A stretch of DNA of 64,000 nt from Clostridia bacterium (lineage in GTDB: Bacteria > Bacillota > Clostridia > Christensenellales > Borkfalkiaceae): positions 16,951-80,950 of the forward strand of contig JAFVQM010000036.1 in the NCBI GenBank assembly GCA_017504795.1, written 5' to 3'. Position 1 is the first letter of the stretch, and every line of letters begins with the position of its first letter. Below the pieces are notes generated by a model, which was given only the letters and a program-made list of their open reading frames with translations, was not told the origin of the DNA and ran no database searches. The position numbers and the translations under genes were made by a program. Below, one piece after another: positions 42,266-51,551 of the stretch.

Positions 42266-43516
42266 TTACTCCTTAACAACTTCAACAGTCACGCCGTTTA
42301 CTATTTTAGACACGTCAATTGATAAATTACACATTTCACCAGGGCTTACGCGAAGTTCTTTTTTCCTTGCTAAAATGGTGTCGCCGTCTTTTGCTATTAA
42401 AGTAACGTTTTCATCCGGACTAAGAACTCTAAAATACAAACTTGCCTTGCCTTCTTGAAGGGCAATTTTTTGCGGGCAAACGTATCTAACGTTACTACCT
42501 GTTTTAACGGTAATTACTTCGCTATTTGAATTTAATTTGCCGTTTGCGTAAAGGCAAGCGTATTTACCAGCCGTTTCGCTTTCGCTACTAACGTTGTCAA
42601 CTAAGTCGTTTACGTGTACTACGTTTCCCGATGCAAAAATTGAAGGAATATTTGTTTGCATATATTGGTTTACGGTAGGTCCGTTAGTTATGGGGTTAAT
42701 TTCTACACCTGCGCCCTTAGAAAGTTCGTTTTCGGGGATAAGACCAACCGAGAATAAAACGGTATCGCAAGGGATAAATTCTTCTTTTTCAAGAATAGGT
42801 TTTTTGTTTTGGTCAACGGGGGCTATTTTAACGCCTTCAACACGCTTTTCGCCAACGATAGCCGTAATGGTGTGAGAAAGTTTTAAGGGGATACCAAAGT
42901 CGTCTAAACATTGAACGCGGTTTCTCGTTAAGCCTGCAAGATAGGGCATAAGTTCAACAACGAGTTCAACCTTAGCGCCTTCTAACGTTAAACGCCTAGC
43001 CATAATCATACCGATATCGCCAGAGCCTAAAATTACTGCTTTTTTGCCTACCATAACGTTTTGGCGGTTAATAAGTCTTTGCGCAGAACCTGCGGTATAT
43101 AAACCGGCAGGGCGAGTGCCTGGAACTACGATGTTAGCGCGCGTTCTTTCTCTGCAACCCATAGATAATACTATGCTTTTTGCATTGATTTCGGTAAGGC
43201 CGTATTCGCCGTTAACGCAAATAATTTTATTGGTTTTGCCGTTTACTTCTAAAACCATTGTGTTAAGAAGCACGTCAACGCCTTCTTCTTCAAGGCGAGA
43301 AGTAAAGCGTGAATAGTATTCGGGGCCGGTTAATTCTTCCTTAAATCTAGTAAGGCCGAAACCAGGGTGAATACATTGTTGTAAAATGCCACCAAGTGCA
43401 TTATCTCTTTCAACAATAATAACTTTTTCTGCGCCTTCTTTTTTAGCGCTTATTGCTGCGGCAAGCCCTGCTGGGCCACCGCCAATTACTGCTACCGTAC
43501 AATCTATTTTATACAT
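42266..43516 (-). CDS. FAD/NAD-dependent oxidoreductase, GlpB-partner type
   Basis: This 416 aa flavoprotein has FAD site VIGGGPAGLAAAISAKKEGAEKVIIVER (residues 10-37), a cysteine-bearing LQQCIHPGFGL, an NAD site ILGSGDIGMIMARRLTLEGAKVELVVE and FAD-closing region IFASGNVVHVNDLVD. It is usually encoded between a GlpA-like subunit and DUF1667, as here, so it probably forms the second subunit of an anaerobic glycerol-3-phosphate or related hydroxy-acid dehydrogenase. Confidence 0.87.
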   Translation of the reverse strand: MYKIDCTVAVIGGGPAGLAAAISAKKEGAEKVIIVERDNALGGILQQCIHPGFGLTRFKEELTGPEYYSRFTSRLEEEGVDVLLNTMVLEVNGKTNKIICVNGEYGLTEINAKSIVLSMGCRERTRANIVVPGTRPAGLYTAGSAQRLINRQNVMVGKKAVILGSGDIGMIMARRLTLEGAKVELVVELMPYLAGLTRNRVQCLDDFGIPLKLSHTITAIVGEKRVEGVKIAPVDQNKKPILEKEEFIPCDTVLFSVGLIPENELSKGAGVEINPITNGPTVNQYMQTNIPSIFASGNVVHVNDLVDNVSSESETAGKYACLYANGKLNSNSEVITVKTGSNVRYVCPQKIALQEGKASLYFRVLSPDENVTLIAKDGDTILARKKELRVSPGEMCNLSIDVSKIVNGVTVEVVKE

Positions 43517-43527
43517 ATTTAATCTCC

Positions 43528-44970
43528 TTAATCACGCGTTTTGCCAACAACCATATACGAACCGTCTTGGTGTTTGTTGATTTTGTCAGTTGAAACACCT
43601 AATTCTCTTGCTAAAATTTCAATAACCTTAGGTCCGCAGAATCCACCTTGGCATCTACCCATACCAGCACGAACACGGCGTTTAACCGCATCTACACTCT
43701 TTGCACCTAACGGGCGGTGAATAGCCTGTAAAATTTCCGCTTCGGTGACGGTTTCGCATCTACAAATAACGTTGCCGTATAAGGGATTTTGTTTTAATAA
43801 TTCTTCTTTAACTTCGCTTGTTTGTTCGCTAAACTTAATAATGCCTTTGCGGGTTTTAATAAAATCGTCTTTAAGTTTGAAGTTCGCACCGCGCATTAAA
43901 AGTTGCTGAACTACGTATTTGCCCATAGCAATCGAAAGGGTAAGTCCTGTTGAACGAACGCCTGAAAGGTTAACGTAGCCTTTAATGTCGTCAAAAATAT
44001 CAAAGTGTAAACCTTCGGGGTTGCGGTTAGGTCTTAAACCGCTGTATTGAGTAATAGTTTCGCGAAGGTTAACGTTGGGAATTAAATTTCTAACGTCGGT
44101 TGCAATACTATCAAGCCCTGCGGTAGTAGTTGACTTATCAGTTTTAGAAAGTTGATCTTCGGCGGTAGGTCCAACTAGCATATTGCCATGAACGGTGGGG
44201 CACATAAGTTTACCCTTTGTAATTTTAGTTGGGATAGGAAGAACTATGTGATTAACCTTGCAAGAAGTGTTTTTATCTAAAATGTAGAATTGACCCTTTC
44301 TTGCAACTACTTTATAGTCAGCCTTTCCAACCATTTCGGCAATTTCATCACAGTAAAGTCCTGCACTGTTAACGACGTAGTTGGCTTCAATTTCGCCAGC
44401 GGTAGTAATAACCTTTTCAATTTTGCCGTTGTTAACTATTATATCGGTAACTTTTGTGTTAAGCATAAACTTAACGCCGTTAGCGTATGCGTTTTCGCAA
44501 AGCGCTTGAACGTATACGAATGGGTCGATTATGTTTTCACGCGGGATATATAAGCCACCTTTAACTTCGGGGTTTAAGTTGGGCTCCATTTTAAGAAGTT
44601 CTTCCTTCGATAGATACTCTACGTCGTATACTCTATTTTTGAAAGCCTTTTCTTTAATAGATGGAAGTTTTTCAAACTGTTCGTCAGTAAAAGCAGGGAG
44701 TATTGCACCTACTTTTTTGTACGGAACGTCTAAATCTTTACAAAGTTTTTCATACATTGGGTTTGCAGCCACTACGAGTTGCGATTCCAAAGTGTCGGGC
44801 GTAGCGTCGTATCCGGTGTGAATAATCGCACTGTTAGATTTAGATGCATCGCCACCGATATCTTCGTTTTTGTCTACAACTAAAACGCTTACGTTATACT
44901 TACTAAATTCTCTTGCAATAGCGCTACCAACTGCGCCTGCGCCGATAATCAAAACGTCTGTTTTTATCAT
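43528..44970 (-). CDS. GlpA-like FAD-dependent dehydrogenase with BFD [2Fe-2S] domain
   Basis: This 480 aa protein has N-terminal FAD site IIGAGAVGSAIAREFSKYNVSVLVVDK, a DAO-type substrate region (STGLTLSIAMGKYV near residue 370), and a C-terminal BFD-like domain with four cysteines in CRCETVTEAE and GRCQGGFCGP (about 417-460). This matches anaerobic glycerol-3-phosphate dehydrogenase subunit A in order, though it is shorter than GlpA of E. coli. The two genes downstream supply the other subunits. No glpK or glpF is nearby, so the substrate remains open. Confidence 0.88.
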   Translation of the reverse strand: MIKTDVLIIGAGAVGSAIAREFSKYNVSVLVVDKNEDIGGDASKSNSAIIHTGYDATPDTLESQLVVAANPMYEKLCKDLDVPYKKVGAILPAFTDEQFEKLPSIKEKAFKNRVYDVEYLSKEELLKMEPNLNPEVKGGLYIPRENIIDPFVYVQALCENAYANGVKFMLNTKVTDIIVNNGKIEKVITTAGEIEANYVVNSAGLYCDEIAEMVGKADYKVVARKGQFYILDKNTSCKVNHIVLPIPTKITKGKLMCPTVHGNMLVGPTAEDQLSKTDKSTTTAGLDSIATDVRNLIPNVNLRETITQYSGLRPNRNPEGLHFDIFDDIKGYVNLSGVRSTGLTLSIAMGKYVVQQLLMRGANFKLKDDFIKTRKGIIKFSEQTSEVKEELLKQNPLYGNVICRCETVTEAEILQAIHRPLGAKSVDAVKRRVRAGMGRCQGGFCGPKVIEILARELGVSTDKINKHQDGSYMVVGKTRD

Positions 44971-45000
44971 TGCGTTTTCTCCTTATTTTATAATAAAGTA

Positions 45001-45030
45001 ATTTTATCACACGGCTACAAATGTTGTCAA
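45001..45030 (-). promoter_or_regulatory. Promoter of the GlpA-like operon
   Basis: On the minus strand TTGACA (complement of 45025-45030) and TAAAAT (complement of 45001-45006) are 18 bases apart. A second TTGACA lies about 30 bases further upstream. The region is A/T-rich and adjacent to a DeoR/GlpR-type gene. Confidence 0.55.
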
Positions 45031-45082
45031 GATATTTTCATAATATGGTAAAGATATTGTCAAAATTATTATAAAAAAATAA

Positions 45083-45110
45083 AAAATCCGCTAACTTGTA
45101 GCGGATAAAA
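45083..45110 (-). terminator. Terminator of the DeoR-family gene
   Basis: ATCCGCTA/TAGCGGAT with a 5-base loop, followed by TTTTTT on the minus strand. Confidence 0.8.
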
Positions 45111-45112
45111 GA

Positions 45113-45868
45113 TTATTTTACTATTATTATTTTAACGCCTTGTTGTTCCATTGCTTTAAGTACTGATTTTGGAGCGTTAGCATCGGTAATAAGATAGTCG
45201 ATTGAAGATAGTGGGCATATTTTGCAAAGTGCTTTTACACCAAATTTAGAATTATCTGCAACTAGGATTACAGTTCTTGCGTTTTCAATTATTTTAGAGC
45301 GGATAGTGGCTTCGCTAACGATATAGTCGGTAATTCCGTCTTCGGTGATGCCACCCGCGCCGATAATTGCCTTATCTATATTAAAACTAGAAAGTGTTTT
45401 TTCAGAAATGCTACCCGAAACGGCGTATTCGCCCTTTCTAAGAATGCCCCCTGTTAAAATTACGTTAAAGTCTTTATCGCAAAGTTCAATAGCAGTTCTT
45501 AAAGAGTTTGTAAAGCAGGTTAAATTTTTACTGCTATCAAGTGCTTTTGCAACTTCTAATACGGTTGTGCCAACGTCAAAATAAACTGAATCGCCAACGT
45601 CTATAAGGTCGTTTACTTCGGGTGCTATGCGCTTTTTTTCATCAAAGTTAACTCTTTCACGGCTGTCATATTCGGGTTCGGTTGATAGGTATCGTTTTTT
45701 TACTGCGCCACCGTATACCTTATCTATAACTCCGCGCTTTTGCAAAAAGTCAAGATCGCGTCGAAGCGTTTCAATAGAAATGCCAAATTCGTTTATAAGT
45801 TGAGCGTTGGTTACGCTACCTTGTTTATTTATAAGTTCTACAATTTTATTTCTTCTTTCTATATTCAT
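45113..45868 (-). CDS. DeoR/GlpR-family transcriptional regulator
   Basis: In this 251 aa protein the N-terminal winged helix reads RRNKIVELINKQGSVTNAQLINEFGISIETLRRDLDFLQKRGVIDKVYGGA. The C-terminal DeoRC sensor domain follows (YFDVGTTVLEVAKAL, ILTGGILRKGEYAVSG, IGAGGITEDGI), where a sugar or glycerol phosphate would bind. It lies just upstream on the same strand of the GlpA-like operon and is a natural candidate regulator of it. Confidence 0.92.
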   Translation of the reverse strand: MNIERRNKIVELINKQGSVTNAQLINEFGISIETLRRDLDFLQKRGVIDKVYGGAVKKRYLSTEPEYDSRERVNFDEKKRIAPEVNDLIDVGDSVYFDVGTTVLEVAKALDSSKNLTCFTNSLRTAIELCDKDFNVILTGGILRKGEYAVSGSISEKTLSSFNIDKAIIGAGGITEDGITDYIVSEATIRSKIIENARTVILVADNSKFGVKALCKICPLSSIDYLITDANAPKSVLKAMEQQGVKIIIVK

Positions 45869-45893
45869 AATAATATTATACCATCAATGTTTA

Positions 45894-46709
45894 TCAATGT
45901 AAAGTGCGGTTAAGCGTTTTGTATTTAAGTGGCGTTACTCCAAATTCTTTTTTGAAAACTTGGCAAAAATAAGTTGCGGTTGAAAACCCACAGTCTATTG
46001 CAACTTCTGTAATAGTTTTGCTTGAAGTAACCAAAAGTCGCGTTGCGTTTTTTAACCTAATTTTAGTTAGGTAACTGTTAAAAGAAACTTCAACGTACTT
46101 TGAAAATAGGTGGCAAAGATGAAATTTTGATATAAAGAGCGCGTCAGCCACGTCTTGAAGAGAGTTTATCGTGGCGTAGTTGTTTTGAGCGTATTCCATC
46201 GCCTTTTGTAAAACGGTGGTTGAAACGTTACCTTTATTAGTTGCAAGGCTAGATTTTTTCAAAATTAAAATAAGTTGTAGTAGCGATGAGAAAATTTTGG
46301 CGCTATCTTTATCAAAGTAGGCTTTTTCAACGTCGTTTATAGTGTTTAGAATTTCGTTTTGACAGTCGCTATCAGGTCTTATAAAAGTTTTGTCAAAAAA
46401 AGAAAGCAGTTCCGCTTGCGCACTTTTAGTTAGCCAGTTCGACAAAAATTCTTCATTAAAACAAATGAGTACGCGCGCTCCGCTAAGCCCACCCGTTTTG
46501 TGTGGAACTTCGGGGCGGATAACAACGAAATCCCCCTTTTTAATCGTTAAAAACTTATCGCCGACAAAATGGTTTCTTTCGCCGGATATTAGATAGTATA
46601 TCTCATAGTAGTCGTGATAGTGCATTTTGGGCATATTGCCTTTTACAAAGCGGTGTTTTTCATATAAAAACCCACTTGGGTTGTTCTTTACGAAAGTTGA
46701 ATTTATCAT
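45894..46709 (-). CDS. AraC-family transcriptional regulator
   Basis: This 271 aa protein has an N-terminal cupin sensor domain (MPKMHYHDYYEIYYLISGERNHFVGDKF) and a C-terminal double helix-turn-helix (LQDVADALFISKFHLCHLFSKYVEVSFNSYLTKIRL, then ITEVAIDCGFSTATYFCQVFKKEFGVTP). Transcribed divergently from the GH4 glycosidase gene 112 bases away, it probably controls that gene in response to a sugar or uronic acid. Confidence 0.92.
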   Translation of the reverse strand: MINSTFVKNNPSGFLYEKHRFVKGNMPKMHYHDYYEIYYLISGERNHFVGDKFLTIKKGDFVVIRPEVPHKTGGLSGARVLICFNEEFLSNWLTKSAQAELLSFFDKTFIRPDSDCQNEILNTINDVEKAYFDKDSAKIFSSLLQLILILKKSSLATNKGNVSTTVLQKAMEYAQNNYATINSLQDVADALFISKFHLCHLFSKYVEVSFNSYLTKIRLKNATRLLVTSSKTITEVAIDCGFSTATYFCQVFKKEFGVTPLKYKTLNRTLH

Positions 46710-46821
46710 TTTATCTCCTTATAGCAATATTTTAACATAATTATATCAATTCGGCAATAATTTTATAGATAAATAAAGAAATATTTCGTAAAATGTTTAT
46801 ATTAACTGAAAGGAGAACTAT

Positions 46822-48237
46822 ATGAAAACATACAATGAAGATAGAAGTAAAGTATCTAACCTTAAAATAGCGTATATAGGTGGCGGTTCGTCTGGTTGGG
46901 CGTACGTACTTATGAACGACTTGTCGAAAGAGCCTAATTTATCAGGCACGGTTGACCTTTACGATATAAATTTTGACTATGCTAAACTCAACGAAAAAAT
47001 GGGAAACGACTTATCTAAGCGTGACGACGTTGTTGGTAAGTGGACTTATAAGGCTGTTAAAACCTTAAAAGAAGCGCTTACTGGTGCAGATTTTGTGTTC
47101 TGCTCGATACTTCCTGGAACGTTTGACGAAATGGAAGTGGACGTTCATTATCCTGAAAAATACGGCATTTGGCAACCCGTTGGCGATAGCACGGGTCCTG
47201 GCGGTATTATAAGAGCGCTTAGAACTATACCTATGTACAAAGAGTTTGCCTTGGCAATAAAGGAAACTTGCCCTAACGCTTGGGTAGTTAACTTTACAAA
47301 CCCCATGAGCGTTTGCGTTAGAACTTTATATAAAGTATTCCCCGAAATTAAGGCGTTTGGTTGTTGCCACGAAGTGTTTGGCACGCAAAAAATAATGGCT
47401 TCAATAGTTGAAGAAAAGTATGGTTTCAAGCCTAATAGAGATGAAATTTTAACTAACGTTGTTGGCGTAAACCACTTTACTTGGTTAACTAGCGCAAGAT
47501 ATAAAGATATTGACGTATTTAGTTTATACGCCGATTACGTTAATTCTCATCCAGAAGGTATGGGTAGCCATACTGACGAAAACTGGGTGAATCTTCCGCA
47601 CGAATCTAAGCAAAAGGTTAAGTTTGATTTGTTTAGGCGTTATGGTTATATTGCAGCGGCGGGCGATAGGCACTTATGCGAATTTTGCCCTGGCAACTGG
47701 TTCTTAAAAGACCCTGAAACCGTTAAAAGTTACGATTTTTGCTTAACTACTCTTGATTGGAGAAGAAAGAACTATCAAGAACTTATAGATAGAAATAAAA
47801 GCGTAGCGTCGGGCGAGAAGCCTTTTAAGATAGGAAACAGCGGTGAAGAAAGCGTAGAGCAAATGAAGGCGCTACTTGGTCTTGGCGATTTCGTAACCAA
47901 CGTAAATATTCCAAACAAAGGTCAAGTTTCCAACAACCCCAAAGACGTTATCGTTGAAACTAACGCGTTCTTTTCGGCAGATAGCGTTCGCCCAGTATTT
48001 GCAGGCGAAGTGCCCGAGGGCGTTAACGCGCTCGTTATGAGAATTATCGAAGAGCAAGAAATGGTAGTTGAAGCGGGTTTAACGGGAAACTATGAACTTG
48101 CGTTTACCGCGTTTACTAATAACCCCAACGTTTGCTTGCCCATAGATACGGCTAGAAAACTCTTTAACGAAATGCTTGAAAAAACCAAAAAATATTTACC
48201 CTACTACGAAGATTATATTAAAACTCAAAAGGCGTAA
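46822..48237 (+). CDS. Glycoside hydrolase family 4 enzyme (alpha-galactosidase/alpha-galacturonidase type)
   Basis: At 471 aa it has the GH4 plan: NAD site IAYIGGGSSGWAY near residue 16, NFTNPMSVCVRTLYKVFPEIKAFGCCHEVFG in the middle (metal-binding Cys and His), GVNHFTWLT and the later YIAAAGDRHLCEFCPGNW. GH4 enzymes use NAD+ and Mn2+ in a redox-elimination mechanism. The sequence is of the LplD (alpha-galacturonidase) type rather than the 6-phospho-glucosidase type, but this is by motif. An AraC regulator is divergent, and an MFS carrier is convergent downstream. Confidence 0.88.
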   Translation: MKTYNEDRSKVSNLKIAYIGGGSSGWAYVLMNDLSKEPNLSGTVDLYDINFDYAKLNEKMGNDLSKRDDVVGKWTYKAVKTLKEALTGADFVFCSILPGTFDEMEVDVHYPEKYGIWQPVGDSTGPGGIIRALRTIPMYKEFALAIKETCPNAWVVNFTNPMSVCVRTLYKVFPEIKAFGCCHEVFGTQKIMASIVEEKYGFKPNRDEILTNVVGVNHFTWLTSARYKDIDVFSLYADYVNSHPEGMGSHTDENWVNLPHESKQKVKFDLFRRYGYIAAAGDRHLCEFCPGNWFLKDPETVKSYDFCLTTLDWRRKNYQELIDRNKSVASGEKPFKIGNSGEESVEQMKALLGLGDFVTNVNIPNKGQVSNNPKDVIVETNAFFSADSVRPVFAGEVPEGVNALVMRIIEEQEMVVEAGLTGNYELAFTAFTNNPNVCLPIDTARKLFNEMLEKTKKYLPYYEDYIKTQKA

Positions 48238-48270
48238 AAAAAAACTCTCGGCACTGCCGAGAGTTTTAAT
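48238..48270. terminator. Bidirectional terminator
   Basis: AAAACTCTCGGCA (48241-48253) and TGCCGAGAGTTTT (48255-48267) pair perfectly between convergent GH4 and MFS genes. Confidence 0.85.
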
Positions 48271-49533
48271 TTATTTAAGTTTTTTAATAACTAGCAATAC
48301 GTATATTGGAATTAGCGCCGTTAGTATGCACGCTATTAAAGATACTACTTGTTGAGCGTAAACGGGTATACCAAATAAGGTGTTAGTTTTTTGAATATGG
48401 TCAACTAAAACGCTTGCAAGCAAGGTTGTTAAAAATCCCGATATCCCCGCGATTGACTGAGATAGCGCAAGCGCGCCCGTGCGCTTTTCTTTATCTACGA
48501 AATCGTATATCAAATTTATCGCGCCACTGTTGATGCCCGCCATTGCGATAGCGTATAAAACGTAGTAAACGGTGTAGAAAACTTTGCCGTTAGACGGTAC
48601 TGTAAACGTGTTAATTAAAAACCCGATAGACGCTATTATATAGCAAACCGTGGTCATAGTGGTAAACGAGCGCTTGTCGGCAAATTTGCCAAGCGGTTTA
48701 GAAAATACCGAACGAACTACCGCGTAAACTACCGCTAATATCGAAACGAAACTCATTGAAAAACCAAGTTCGTTAATTTGGTACGTTCCGTAAAACGGGG
48801 TTGCAACGTAGTGGGCAATATTCCAAAGCGTTGGGATAATGGCAACAAGGATAAGTTTTTTATCTTTAATAAGTTCTTTTAATATTTTTGTCGTTGGTTG
48901 TTTTTGAGTTTCAATAGGCTTTTCCCTAGAAATAATTAGGGTTGCAGTATGTAGCATAGCAAGAACGAAAACGCCTATTCCGCAAAATACGAAAGCGCCT
49001 TGCAAATTTCCTTCGGCTTCGAACTTATCGATAATAAAGCCGATAAAAAGTGAAAATAGCATACCGCCGATAAGCGAAACGATTTCTTTATTTGCGGTGA
49101 AAGAACCGCGCTTATCGTCGTCAACCAGCGACATAAACCAGTTGATTTTAGGCGCGTTTACAACGTTGTTTATAACGTGACCGCCAAGTAAAAATACTAT
49201 AAATAGAGCAACTTTAACTTCTTGTGAAATTTTAAGAAAGGGCGTTAGGTAAATTAGCGCGAAAAATAGTTGGTTTATGGTGTGTAAAAAAGTAACCCAT
49301 CTTTTAACGGGGCGCTTGTTAATTAAAAATATTGCAACTATTTGGAAGGTGCAACCAAGCGACACGAAAGACGTAAGTATTCCGGTTACGCTATCAGGTA
49401 TCCCTATTGAAGATGTGACTTTTGCAAGATACGCGCCACCAACTAGAACGGCTATAAAATATTCAAACGCCGCTTCTAATATATACATTATTCTACTGAG
49501 TTTATAATCGTCTTTTACAGGTGAGTTAATCAT
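48271..49533 (-). CDS. MFS-family transporter
   Basis: At about 420 aa with ATG 49533, since GGAGG lies 6 bases upstream; the frame runs back to 49554 without support. It has twelve predicted membrane helices with a central cytoplasmic loop (REKPIETQKQPTTKILKELIKDKK). The first half holds the loop INKRPVKRW and the second half SKPLGKFADKRSF, typical of MFS cytoplasmic loops. Its closeness to the GH4 enzyme suggests a sugar or uronide substrate. Confidence 0.85.
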   Translation of the reverse strand: MINSPVKDDYKLSRIMYILEAAFEYFIAVLVGGAYLAKVTSSIGIPDSVTGILTSFVSLGCTFQIVAIFLINKRPVKRWVTFLHTINQLFFALIYLTPFLKISQEVKVALFIVFLLGGHVINNVVNAPKINWFMSLVDDDKRGSFTANKEIVSLIGGMLFSLFIGFIIDKFEAEGNLQGAFVFCGIGVFVLAMLHTATLIISREKPIETQKQPTTKILKELIKDKKLILVAIIPTLWNIAHYVATPFYGTYQINELGFSMSFVSILAVVYAVVRSVFSKPLGKFADKRSFTTMTTVCYIIASIGFLINTFTVPSNGKVFYTVYYVLYAIAMAGINSGAINLIYDFVDKEKRTGALALSQSIAGISGFLTTLLASVLVDHIQKTNTLFGIPVYAQQVVSLIACILTALIPIYVLLVIKKLK

Positions 49534-49621
49534 AACGCCTCCAACTAAAACCATAACTATTATAGCACTTAGAAACTAAAAAGCAATTAAAAACACGCAA
49601 TAAAATATAAATTTTTCGGCG

Positions 49622-49650
49622 TTGACAAAGCGGGTAAAAAGTGGTAGTAT
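49622..49650 (+). promoter_or_regulatory. Promoter placing transcription start at the GNAT start codon
   Basis: TTGACA (49622-49627) and TAGTAT (49645-49650) are 17 bases apart. The ATG at 49657 begins 7 bases after the -10 box and no Shine-Dalgarno is present, so the mRNA is probably leaderless. Confidence 0.65.
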
Positions 49651-49656
49651 ATTCCT

Positions 49657-50196
49657 ATGGAATTATATCTTAAAAAAATAGAACTTTCAGACAAAGAAGA
49701 CGTAGAGTTTTACCTTAAACAAACGGTTCTAGAAAGCGGTAGTATAAAGGGTTTTAGGTATGACGACGGGCTTGATTTTAACTCGTTATACATAAAAATT
49801 AAAGAGTATGAAAATATTCCCTTTACAAGTTACGAACAATCTAACTATCCAAGTTTTCAATACCTTATAAAAAGGGTTAAGGATAACGCGCTAGTAGGCG
49901 CGCTTGAAATTCGCCCCTATCTCACTCGGCATTTAGATGAGAATTTTGAAGGCAACGTAGGTTACGGCGTTTTAGCAAGCGAAAGGGGAAAGGGTTACGC
50001 CAGCCTTGCGCTAGCGCTTGCTAAAAAAGAATTTTATAGGTTAACAAAGCAAAATAGTTTGGTAATTTGTTGCTATAAGGAAAACGAGCCGTCAAAAAGG
50101 GTGATACTTAAAAACGGCGGTAAGTTAATTGAAGAAATAAGCGGAGTTTTAACTGCGCAAAAATATAAAATCGAGATAGGAGATATAAATGATTAA
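49657..50196 (+). CDS. GNAT-family N-acetyltransferase
   Basis: This 179 aa protein has the RimJ/RimL-like GNAT layout, with LVGALEIRPYL (strand 4), then GNVGYGVLASERGKGYASLALALAKKEF, whose RGKGYA is the acetyl-CoA pyrophosphate loop, and a C-terminal CCYKENEPSKRVILKNGGKLIEEI. The acceptor is unknown. The gene lacks a ribosome site and probably has a leaderless mRNA. It overlaps ridA by 8 bases. Confidence 0.88.
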   Translation: MELYLKKIELSDKEDVEFYLKQTVLESGSIKGFRYDDGLDFNSLYIKIKEYENIPFTSYEQSNYPSFQYLIKRVKDNALVGALEIRPYLTRHLDENFEGNVGYGVLASERGKGYASLALALAKKEFYRLTKQNSLVICCYKENEPSKRVILKNGGKLIEEISGVLTAQKYKIEIGDIND

Positions 50197-50563
50197 AGTT
50201 TCAACTGAAAACGCGCCAAAGGCGATAGGCCCTTATTCGCAGGCGATAAAATCGGGTGGTTTAGTCTTTACTTCGGGACAAATTCCGCTTGACCCAAAGT
50301 CGGGCGAAATTGTAGGAAGTAATATTGAAGAGCAAGCAAATCAAGTTCTTAAAAACTTAAAAGCCGTATTAGAAGCGTCCGGTAGCGGTATGGAAAATAT
50401 CGTTAAAACCACCTGTTATTTAGCGGATATGAGCGATTTTTCAAAGTTTAACGAAGTGTATTCAAGTTATATCGTAAACGCACCTGCAAGGTCTTGCGTT
50501 GCGGTAAAAACTCTACCCAAAAACGTACTATGCGAAGTTGAGGCAATAGCCGAAGTTAAATAA
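50189..50563 (+). CDS. ridA: RidA-family enamine/imine deaminase
   Basis: At 124 aa it has all family landmarks: APKAIGPYSQAIKSGGLVFTSGQIPLDP, then GSGMENIVKTTCYLADMSDF, and the active-site arginine region NAPARSCVAVKTLPKNVLCEVEAIA. RidA hydrolyses reactive 2-aminoacrylate formed by PLP enzymes. AGGAGA precedes its ATG inside the acetyltransferase gene, so the two are coupled. Confidence 0.95.
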   Translation: MIKVSTENAPKAIGPYSQAIKSGGLVFTSGQIPLDPKSGEIVGSNIEEQANQVLKNLKAVLEASGSGMENIVKTTCYLADMSDFSKFNEVYSSYIVNAPARSCVAVKTLPKNVLCEVEAIAEVK

Positions 50564-50592
50564 TAAAAAGCGAGATTAAATCTCGCTTTTTT
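50563..50592. terminator. Bidirectional terminator
   Basis: AAAAGCGAGAT and ATCTCGCTTTT pair across a short loop between convergent ridA and the hydrolase gene. Confidence 0.85.
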
Positions 50593-51530
50593 TATATCGT
50601 TTTTTCAAAATCTAAAATGGCGTTTACGTATTTATCTGGGTTTACGGGATACGCTAAACCGTGTTCCGCACTTTCAATAATGCAAAGTGCTTTTTTGCTT
50701 GGGCATAAGTTATACATATCAATACTCATTTTACAAGGCACGAACTCGTCTTTATCGCCGTGCATAAATATAACGGGGATTTTAGCGTTTTTTACCGCGT
50801 TTTTAGGGGAAACTTCAAGTAGATTAAACCCACCGTATATTTTTGCCGACAACTTAACTAGTGGAAAAAGCGGTTTAGTAGGTAGTTTCATATCCGTTTT
50901 CATAACCTTTTTGATAATTTCTTCGGCGGAAGAAAACGGACAGTCTGCAATAATATACCAAACATTTTTAATAGGTTTATCGGCTACTGATAAAACGGTT
51001 GCACCACCAAGCGAAACACCGCCTAGAACAATTTTCACGTCACTACCAAAGGTTTTAATAGCAAAGTCTATCCACGCCAAACAGTCCTTACTTTCGTTAA
51101 CTGCAAAAGAAGTTACTTTACCGCCACTATCACCGCTTGCGCGCTGGTCTACCATTAAAACGCTGTGACCTACCTTAAAACACCTTTCAACCGCAGCGCT
51201 TAAATCTCTTTCACTATTACCGCGGTAGCCACCAAAAATTATCTCTATCGGCGCGCCTTTTTTATACTCGTAGTATTTAGCGCTTAGCGTTAAATTGTCA
51301 AACGATTTTATTTTGTAAACGGTAAACTCTCTTTTACGGTTTTCTTTTATCCAATTAGAAATTTGAGTGCGGAACGCTTCAAAGTTAGCGCCCATAGGAA
51401 GTATTAAATTGTCAGGGTCGATAACGTCGCGCTTACCATTATAAAAGGTAATTAAAAATATCACGTAAAGCCCTAAAAAGAATAAAACTGCGAGCGATAA
51501 TACAACTATTAAAATTCTTTCAAGAACCAT
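50592..51530 (-). CDS. Alpha/beta hydrolase, membrane-anchored
   Basis: This 312 aa protein starts with one N-terminal membrane helix (ILIVVLSLAVLFFLGLYVIFLITFY) and then the hydrolase fold. The oxyanion region is IIFGGYRGNSE, the nucleophile elbow is GGVSLGG (serine about residue 173), the acid is in MHGDKDEFVP, and the histidine in ESAEHGLAY. It resembles the YqkD/BAAT group of clostridial hydrolases with unknown substrate. It may be co-transcribed with the ZIP carrier gene just upstream. Confidence 0.87.
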   Translation of the reverse strand: MVLERILIVVLSLAVLFFLGLYVIFLITFYNGKRDVIDPDNLILPMGANFEAFRTQISNWIKENRKREFTVYKIKSFDNLTLSAKYYEYKKGAPIEIIFGGYRGNSERDLSAAVERCFKVGHSVLMVDQRASGDSGGKVTSFAVNESKDCLAWIDFAIKTFGSDVKIVLGGVSLGGATVLSVADKPIKNVWYIIADCPFSSAEEIIKKVMKTDMKLPTKPLFPLVKLSAKIYGGFNLLEVSPKNAVKNAKIPVIFMHGDKDEFVPCKMSIDMYNLCPSKKALCIIESAEHGLAYPVNPDKYVNAILDFEKTI

Positions 51531-51551
51531 AAAAACTTACCTATAAGGCGT

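Noticed and set aside
42240-43580. Open frames on the plus strand across the GlpA/GlpB-like genes
   Set aside because: They lie opposite well-supported genes, have no family features, and result from the codon bias of the true frame. The same holds for plus-strand frames opposite argJ, argG, mnmG and glnN.
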